Shown piece by piece: positions 1-9,300 of a DNA stretch of 9,694 bases; position 1 is the stretch's first letter, and each line of letters begins with the position of its first letter. Where the stretch lies: the NCBI GenBank assembly GCA_003484235.1, contig DNDP01000416.1:5628-15321 (forward strand), given 5' to 3'. A model generated the notes under the pieces. The model saw nothing but the letters and a program-made list of their open reading frames with translations. It ran no database searches and had not been told where the DNA came from. The stretch comes from Verrucomicrobiales bacterium (GTDB lineage Bacteria > Verrucomicrobiota > Verrucomicrobiia > Limisphaerales > RI-55). The translations under genes and the position numbers were made by a program.

Positions 1-320
1 GGGAACCGGAACGGCTTGCTGAGAAATCCGTGGAAGCCTGCCGCCATGTGACCGGCCTTCTCGTGTTCCAATACTGACGCCGTGATGGCCACGATCTTGA
101 TCCGGTCCGGTCCGTAATCGGCGATGATCCTGCGCGTCGCCTCCGCACCGTTCATCCCGGGCATCCGGATGTCCATGAAGATCAGGTCGGGCGCTGCTTC
201 CTCCACGCGGTCAAAGGCATCGAAGGCACTGGTGGCCTGGCGGACGTCACAGCCGATGCTCCGCAGCAGCTGCGAGAGCACATCGCGGTTCTGCTGATTG
301 TCGTCGACGACCAGGACGTT
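1..320 (-). other. Receiver (REC) domain, cut by the window edge (residues 3080-3185)
   Basis: The domain opens VNVLVVDDNQQNRDVLSQLL with the acidic pair (Asp codons at 305-303 and 302-300). The phosphoacceptor Asp3129 lies in LIFMDIRMPGMNG (codon 173-171). The conserved Thr is in AITAS, and Lys3181 is in SKPF (codon 17-15). Only the last helix of the domain is missing. A receiver fused to the kinase makes this a hybrid kinase. Classical HTCS proteins continue into an AraC-type DNA-binding domain, but many Verrucomicrobiota hybrids end here; the window cannot decide between these. Confidence 0.95.
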
Positions 321-3300
321 GACATGGTGGCTTGCAGCCAGGCGCCTGACCTCACGCGTGTCCTGCTGCGTGTCGCGGATGACCTGGCCCTTGGCCGGCG
401 GCAGGGGGATCTCAAAATGGAACCGACTGCCCTTGCCCTCGGTGGACTCCAGCTTCACTTCACCGCCCATCAGCTCGACCTGCCGTCGGGTGATTGCCAG
501 GCCGAGGCCCGTGCCGCCCTGTTTGAACCCCGCCTGCGACTGCTGGAAGGGCTGGAAAATCTCGGCCTGGTCGGCCGCCGAAATGCCGGGCCCGGTATCA
601 ATCACATCGAAACGATAAAGCGTCCCCCCGGTCGAGGCCGATGTGCCGGGGTGCTCACCAGATTGGAGACCTGAAGACGAATCATCCGCATGCCGGGTGG
701 CTGCCGGATGGGAGGGCCGGACCTTCAGGGTGATCTCGCCGGAGTCGGTGAACTTCACGGCGTTGCCGAGCAGGTTGATGAGGATCTGGCGGAGTTTGCC
801 CTCGTCGCCATGGACCGGGACCGGCCGGTCGTCAAATCCCACCAGGTTCAACTTCAGTTCCTTTTCCGTGCAGCGCACATGGAACATGGCGGAGATGCCC
901 GAGATCAACTCGTTCAGATCGAAGTCGGAGGCCTGCAGCTCCATCCGGCCGGCCTCGATCTTGGACAGATCAAGAATGTCGTTGATCATCGCCAGCAGAT
1001 GATCGCCACTCTTTTCGATGGTCTCGACCGATTGACGATGCCGACCGGGCAGTTCGTGGTCGCGCTTGAGAATCTGTGAGTAGCCGAGGATCGCGTTCAT
1101 CGGCGTGCGAATCTCGTGGCTCATGTTGGCGAGAAACAGGCTCTTGGCCTTGTTCGCCGACTCGGCCGCCGCCTTGGCGGCTTCAAGCTGCTCGTTTTTG
1201 GCCTCCAGAACGGTGAGGGCCCTGTGTTCTTCCTCCAGCAGTTGCTCGCGCAAACGCTCCGCCTCATGACGCTTGCGCAGGTAAAGCGATCGGGCGACGA
1301 ATGCCCAGCCCAGCAGTCCCAGCACAAAACCACCGCCCGGCACGACGATCCAGGCGTTGGCATACCAGACCGGTTGGACGTTGATCGTGGCGAGAGTGGG
1401 TGGGGAGTAGTTCAGATCCCGGTCAATGTACTGAACCGCAAAGGTGTAAAGCCCGGCGCGGTTCGTGGTCCACTCCACCTGGGTTGCGGTGCTTGCCGGC
1501 AGCCAGCCCACCGCCCTTCGGGCACCGTCGATTTCGGGAGTGCCCGCCACAATCTGGTAACGATAGCGCCGGGTTTCAGCACGTGTCTTCAGGTCCACCG
1601 CGCCGAACTTGAACACTGCGCGGCGACCGGCGGTGAGCGGGGCCGGGCCCTGCAGGTCGGTGACTTCCTCATCGGCTTGGATCAGGAGGTGTGGTGGACT
1701 GGGTTGTCTACGGGTCGGCACGTATCGGGTCATGCCCTTGTCCGTGCCGATCCAACAGGCTCCCCGTGAATCGTGGATCACGCTGTTGGCCTCGTTTCCA
1801 CCCAGACCATCCAACGGTCCCAACGTGGACCAGGTGTTGCCGTCGAACCGGGTGACGCCGGCCACGGTGGCTATCCAGATTACGCCGTCCCGATCCTCGT
1901 GGATGTCCCGCACCGTGTTGTTTGCCAGGCGGTCCCGGGCTCTTGAGAAATTTGCGAACCGCGTTCCATCGAAGCGGGAGACTCCATTGTCGGTACCGAA
2001 CCAGACGATCCCGTCGCGAGTCGTGCAGATGGCGTTGACCGTTTCGTCCACGAGCCCGTCTTCGACCCGATAATGCCGGAACTGCTTCCCGTCGAAGTGG
2101 GAGACTCCCGCGCCTCGTGTTCCTATCCACAGGCTCCCATCGGTATTGGCACAGAGGGACAGGACGACATTGGAGGGAAGTCCGTTGGTGGTGGTGTAGT
2201 GTTCGAGGGCAAGGCCATCAGGCCGGAGGCGATACAAGCCCGATTCCATGGTGCCGATCCACGAATCCCCATCCGGCGCCCTCGCAAAGCTGGTGGTGGA
2301 ACCGGTTGCAACTCCACCAAACGAGTCCGGCATGGTCGAGAATCGGGTGCCATCATAGCGAACCAGCCCGCCTCCATATTCGATCCCGATACTGACCATG
2401 CCGTCGGGGCCAACGCCGATGGCGGAGACGGATCGGCGCCCCGCGTCGGACGCAAAATCCTCGCCGGCGAGGAAACTGCGAAATCTGCCGTGGAGGTTGC
2501 GGGTAATCCCTTTGTGGCCTGACGAAAAATGACCCGAAGCGAACCACAAAGATCCGTCGGGCGAGACGGTGCTCACGCCGGCGTGGTCGTTTGCCAGGCC
2601 GTCGGCCCTGGAATAATGCGCAAAGGAATGAGGCTCGTATCGCGAGATGCCGCCCTGGATCGTTCCGAACCACACCGCACCGTCTGGCGTCTCGGTGATC
2701 GTGAGCACCTTGTTGTCTGTCAGGCCATCCGCAGTCGTAAAGTTTGCGAAATTGGTTCCGTCAAACTTTGAGACCCCTCCCTGGGTCGCAACCCAAAGAG
2801 CTCCATCCATCGTCCAATAGGTGGAGATCGGGTCGCCGCCGCTCAATCCGTCGTTTGCATCGAAGACACGGAATGCGTTGATGCCTGCTGATCCGGCCGC
2901 GGCGTCGTATCGCCAGAGCCGCCCATTCCCGGTAAACCATACCTTGCCGTCCGGTCCGACCTCCGGGGAATCCGCACTCATCTCCAGACCGGCTTCGCGG
3001 GTGACGTTTACCAGATTCGTCCGGTCATACCGGAAAAGGCCTTTGGTGGTCCCGAGCCAGATCATGCCAACCGGCGTGGCCGTGATCTTCATGACTCCCG
3101 TGTAGGTCAGGCCTTGCTCGGCGGGGAGTGCATCGAATGTTTGTCCGTCAAAGCGGGATACACCGCCTCCCGTGATGTGAGCACCGAACCACATCGTGCC
3201 ATCCGGAGTCTGGGTCACGGCATGGATCTCGCCCGCGACCAGTCCGTCCTTCGACGTATAGTTTTGAAAGCCACTTTGACCGTTCCGGGCCGCGAGTGGA

Positions 3301-6300
3301 TCGTAACGCGAAACACCACGCCCGGTGCAGAACCACCAGGTGCCGCCGGGCTCGCGCCACAGGTTGTAGACACGGTCATCGATCAGTCCGTCCTCCGTGG
3401 TCAAGGTGGTGAAGCCGCTGCCATCGAAACGGGAGACGCCGCCGAACGTGGCAATCCAGAGCACCCCGTCCGGATCGATCCAGAACTTCCGCACGTGATT
3501 TGACGGAAGGCCGTTGAGGTAGTTGTAGGTCGTCCAGCTGCCCTTCTTGAACGGGGCAACCTTGAAAACCAGGTCGCCCAGCGGGTTGCTCGCTGTGCGG
3601 CCTTCTTTGTTGCCCAAGTAGAAGATCCTGCCTCCGTCGTACCATTCGTAACCCTCCATTGTCGGACAGCGAACCTGATATCGGCCGGGTTTCAGGTTTG
3701 GGAGATGAAATGCTCCGTTTTCATCCGTCACGACTCTTGCCACAACCTGGCCGGTGGGAAACGTTCGCCCGGGCTCCTTTCCCGATTTGTCCACCGGCTT
3801 GAGCAGGGGATCCACGCTCAATGTGTCGGCAAGGGTCCAGTCCACCCGATGTCCCACGGCTTCAGCGGCCGGAAAATCAGGTACATAGGCGGAGTAACGA
3901 CCGTCGGTGACAAACACTTCGCAGGTCCCTATCGACGGGACCGTCAGCTGATACCAACCGGACAGATCTGCAATTGCCTTGGCCAATGGGCGACCGTCCA
4001 CGCGCAGTTCGAGAACGGCTCCAGCCACGCCCCTTCCCGCCGGATCACGAATCGTTCCGGCCATGGCATTCTGCCGGCGGGTCCGGCTGCGTGTGCCGAT
4101 TCCTGCTGCCGCGAACTCTCCCGTTCCGGGGGCAACTGAGACGACCGTCGCGCCCCCGATGAGAATCCCATCCTTCTGTTGGGGGGAGCCATCGCGTGCC
4201 GTACCGTCCTCGAAATTCAAGAGCGCGGCCAGTCCGGGCTCCTCACCCGAGAGCTCCCGGCCCATGTTTTCGCGAATTTCTTCCGGTGTCCTGATGTGGT
4301 CCCACACCCGGATCTCGTCCAGCTGGCCATCGGTATCGTTGGGGTAGCCGGTGGCTTCCGTTTCCCAGTTGGATCTGCCCAGGGTGCTCCTCCAGCTCGC
4401 ACGGGATGGGTCCAGGTAGGTGTTACCCGGTTGATCCCCAACCAGCCGCCCATTGACATACAACCTGATCTCGTCGTTGCCGGACGTCGCTGCGATGTGA
4501 ATCCAACGGCCCAGATAGGGGGCCACCGAACACCTGAGGGTGTGAATCGCTTCATCGGAAATCGTTTCCGCCCACAGCACAGTGCCCTGACCCCTCATCT
4601 GCACATTGAAGAGTCGATCGCTCAGGGCAAGATCAATCAATCGGGATCCAGCCTTGAACGAGTCCCATTGGATCCAACCCTCCACGGTCACCTGGCCGAG
4701 ATGCGTGAACGCCGTGTCCGCGAACTCGACGTAATCTCCGGTGCCATTTAAACTTAGCACTGAGCCTTTCCCGAACGGGTAATCCCAATCCGCGGTTCGT
4801 GCGGCTGCCGCGGAGGACAGTAGAGCGGATTCCGATCCCGGCACGGCGTGGCGGGCACTGCCCATAAGTATCCCGTCGTGTCCGTGCGGAGTGGCGTCGC
4901 GTCCCGCATGCGCGGGATCGTCAAAGTTCCACAACCCCACAAGACCCGCTTCATCTCCGGTCAGTGCCCGGTTCATGTCCGCCCGGATTTGCTCCGCGGT
5001 GCGTGCCACGCTCCACACCCTGATCTCGTCCATGAACCCGTTGAAGTCGTCATCGAAGTCGTTTTGTTGAAGGCCGCGCCCGATCCAGTTGGTGGCGTTG
5101 TTTCCGATGGCGGCAAAGCTTCCTGGAAACGGATCTTCGCCAACAAGCGTCCCGTCCACATAGAGCTTCATTCCCTGTGGACCGGAGACCGCCGCCACAT
5201 GAATCCAGCGGTCAACACGCAAAAAGTCCTCCAACCAGATCATGTGACGACCGTCGCGGCTGCCGATATGGGCCCCGGATTCATAAAGGTCGAATCGCAG
5301 CGTCGTTCGGTCACCGTGACTCGCCACCTTCATCTGTTGCCAGGGTGTACCGAAATCAAAGAAACGGGCATGGGCCCCCAGGGCCGCCCAGTTCATCCAG
5401 CCCTCCACCGTGGCCTCCGTCAGGTCCTCAAAAATGTTGGCCGGAAGCTCGAAGTATCCCCCCCCGCCATCCAGGCCCAGAATTCCACCGTCCCCAACCG
5501 GCGACGCCGGAACAGTCGCCGCCACGACTGGCCGGCCCAACGACCTCGCTTCGACGGTCGTGGCTCCGCCCACGAGCGTGCCATGATGCTGGTTGGGCGA
5601 GGCGTCGTACGCGCCACCCGCATCAAAATTCCACAGCCCCACCAGCCCCGGCTCAGCTCCCGTCAGGGCCAACTTCATGCCGGCGAGGATGTCTTCGGCC
5701 GTGCGCGCAACATTCCACACCCGGAACTCGTCGATCATTCCGTCAAAAGTGACGTTCGCGACGTGATTCCCGGGGAACATGTTCCAGGCACCAATGAGAT
5801 TGCGCCTCCCCGAGGTGGCCGCGAGGCTGAGCGTGGAATCGTTGATCCCCACCAGGGCCCCATCGAGATACAACTTCATCCCCGCCGGGCCGGAGACCGC
5901 GGCCACATGATACCAGCGGCCCAGGTCGATGCTTCCCACGTCCTTAATCTTTTTGACGCCCGCCGATTTGTCCGATGTGGCGATGAAGTAGTACAAGCTT
6001 CCCGCGGGTTCCTGGCCAGCTCCCATGTCATTAGAAGTCTCTCCGAAACTGAAGAATCGCTGCACATCCTCGAAACTCCGCCAGAGCACCCAGGCCTCCA
6101 CGGTGGACTCGTCCACGTCCCGAAAGATGTCATCGGGCAATTCCACGTAGCTGCCCCGGCCATCCAGTTCCAACACGCGACCATCCGAAATGAGGGCTCC
6201 CGGATGGGGAGCCGCCGCGGTGGGTGTGGCCAGATCAAGGCGGATCGACTCGTTGGTGCCGCTGGTGGTCGCTCCGTCCACCAGCGTTCCGTGATGGCCG

Positions 6301-9300
6301 TTCGGTGAAGCATCGTCTGCGGTGCCGTTGTCGAAATTCCACAAGCCCTCCAAACCAGATTCGGTGCCGACGAGTTTCTGATGCATGGTCTCGCGAATCT
6401 GTTCCGGTGTCCGTGCCACGTTCCATACCCGCACCTCATCCATTTCACCATGAAAGCGCGGAAGATTCGCGAATACGCCTTCCGAGAACACGCCCTCCCA
6501 GTTGTTTCGTCCCAGATAGTTGTTCTGATGCTCGGAGAGTGAGTTGAAGCTCCCGGGAAAGGGATCCTCGTAGACCAGCCGGCCATCCAGAAGAAGCTTC
6601 GTGCCGCCCGGTCCGGTCACCACGGCGATGTGGTACCATTGATGGACATTAAGGGCACCGGGAAGTGCAAAACCATGGTTCACTCCTTCAGGTGACCAAA
6701 ACTCCAGCCGGAGCGTGTTACTCGTTCGGAGATTGTTGACGGTCATGGCATGATGGCTGGCACCAAAATCGAAAAAGCGTGATTCCAGGCCGAACCGGTC
6801 CCACTTCACCCAGCCCTCCACGGTGGCCTCCGTGAGATGGTTAAACGCATCCGCGGGCAGCTCTACATAGCCACCATCCCCGTTCAACCGGAGCACCCGA
6901 TCCCCAAACACCAGTGGGGGCACTGATGCCCCCGCTGCGGCCATCCCAGGCTGAATGAATTTGCCGTCGCCCAGGGTTGTGGCTCCATCCACCAACGTTC
7001 CGTGGTAGCCGTTCGGAGAGGAATCCCGGGCCGTACCGTCATCGAAGTTCCACAAGCCGGACAGTCCGGGTTCGTCGCCCTGCAGTTTGCGGTTCATTGT
7101 GTCACGTATCTGCCCGGCGGACCGCGCCACGTTCCAGATGCGCACTTCGTCGATCTCTCCGGCAAAGGCGGGTGCGGAATCCGGGGTAACCGTTTTTCCC
7201 AGGTAAAACAGGTCACCGCCGGACAGGGTGGTGAAACTGGCATCGGAATCATTGGTCACCACCAGGTGGCCGTTGAAGTAGAGTTTCATGCCGTCGGGGT
7301 CAAAGACTCCCGCCAGATGGCACCACTCCCCCAGGGGCATGGTGTCCTCCATTCTGATGGATCGCAGACCGTCGAGCCCCGGCACCCTGGAGTCGGCGGC
7401 GACCAACCACGGTCGCCCGTCGTACACCGCGAGGCTCACATCATCGAAACGCTTGCCCGACCCGTAACTGAGAAGTCGATCGAATCCCTGAAACCGCTCC
7501 AACCGGATCCAGCCTTCAATTGTCGCCTCCTCCAGATCACTTAATACGTTGGGTGGCAGTTCGACATGGCCTCTCACACCGTCCAGGCGAAGCACCCGGT
7601 TGGAACCCTGTGCATCCTTGGGCGGTGCCACCCGACCCCGCGCCACCGGAATCGGCGCACGGACAGCAAGTTGCCGTTCGGTTGCCCCGTCGATCTCGCT
7701 GATCGAGTAATGGACCACATTGTTCGTCGTGGGCTGCACCAGCTCGACCACCACACTCTCGAGCGGCGTCTGACCATCCAGACCCACGACGCGACCGAAG
7801 ACGTCCAGAGCCCTGCCCAGCTCCCACGGCTCCAGCCGGGTTTCTTTGTTGTGGGCAACCGGCACGGCCAGTTTCCAGCCGCCCAGACCATTGGTGGTGT
7901 AGGTTCGGAGGTCCACGGTTGTGTTCGTTGTCCAAAGCGTGACGGAGAACTCACCGGACCGATCCGTCCGCGCACTGTCCAATGGCATTTCATCCGTCTC
8001 AACGTGAACAACGACATCGGGCACGGGTGCGCGCATGGCATCGACAACGGATCCGGTCAGGCGCACCCAGGTTGCATTGGAACGGGACGGGCGGGAGATT
8101 CTCACCGTTCTCGCCGAACCTCGAAACTCGCCGTGATTTCCCAATGGTGAGGCATCGCGGGCGGTGCCGTCGGTGAAACTCCAGGATCCCACCAATCCGG
8201 CTTCGTCACCCGTGAGCGTGACCCACATCCCGCTCAGAATTTCATCCTGACTCCTGGCCACATTCCAGATCCGGAAGTCCGCCAACCGACCACCAAACAG
8301 CGCGGAAGGCGAACCGGGAAATCCGTCCAGCACCGGCGGGCCGCCGATGGAAAGACTCTGAGCACCCCGGACAAAAGGGCTCATTCCCTCCTTCTCGGCC
8401 TCCAGCACGCCATTCCGATAGATTTGCATGGTGTTCTGGCTTTCGCTGGCAACCATTGCAAAATGCTGCCACGAGCCGACGATGGACTCGGGCGGGACGT
8501 AGGAAAGGCGGCCCCCACCATTCATGACCCCGAAATCCCAAAACACCGAGCCACTACCAAACGCGTCGCCACTTCTCCAGGGAGTGTGGGCGGAGATGCG
8601 GTTTTGATTCTCATCGGGAAGCAGGGAAAACGCCGATTGAATCTTGGCCTCGTTCACTTGCTGCCAGAACTCGATCGTGATCTCGTTGGTGGGCGCGATG
8701 CTCCCGAAGTTCGGGATCTCCACATAACCCGTTTCCCCGTCGAGTTCCAGCACCTGCCGCCCGCCGGCGATCGTCACCCCGCCCGGAGCCGGCTGTACCA
8801 TTGTGACGGCGTTTCCCACGAGCGTGCCATGATGACCGCCGCCGGAAGAATCGTTGGCGGTCCCATCATCGAAATTCCACAGTGCCACCAAGTCGGGCTC
8901 CTGACCGGTCAGCCTCGTGTACATGTTGCCGTGAATCTGCAACCGGCTCCGGGCCGTCTTCCAGACGCGCACCTCGTCCATCTGACCATCGAACGTCTCA
9001 TCCTGGCCACCCCAGACGCTTTTGCCGAGGTAACCCTCGGTGCCGTTGTTTACCGCGGCAAAACTGCCGGTGTAGGCGTTGGTGCCAATCAGCGCTCCGT
9101 TGACATATAGCTTCATCCCGTCTTCACCCGATACCGCCGCGATGTGAATCCACTGATCGGGCTGAAGAATGCCCTGGATGTGAACCGAATTCACTTCGCC
9201 CACCTCTTGGGAAGGGATGATGTCGAAATGCAGGCCATTGGTCCGCGCCATGTTCTTCACATTGATCGACTGCCACCGTTCCCCAAAATCAAAGAATCGC

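Noticed and set aside
1116..1769. Plus-strand open frame of 217 codons
   Set aside because: It is antisense to the Y_Y_Y, membrane helix and HisKA coding sequence, shows no family motif, and has no credible ribosome binding site.
3540..4140. Possible gene boundary between a LamG protein and a separate sensor kinase
   Set aside because: The frame continues without a stop through spacer 2 (codons checked from 4140 to 3540), and no start with a ribosome binding site or signal peptide is seen before the propellers.
4848..6308. Long plus-strand open frame of 486 codons
   Set aside because: It lies wholly antisense to LamG modules 5 and 6, whose motifs are clear on the minus strand. Its translation is rich in Arg, His, Pro and Gly with no recognisable domain, as expected for the complement of a GC-rich gene.
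5876..6586. Minus-strand open frame of 236 codons in a different frame from the main gene
   Set aside because: It overlaps LamG modules 4 and 5 out of frame by one base; the in-frame translation carries the lectin motifs and this one does not.
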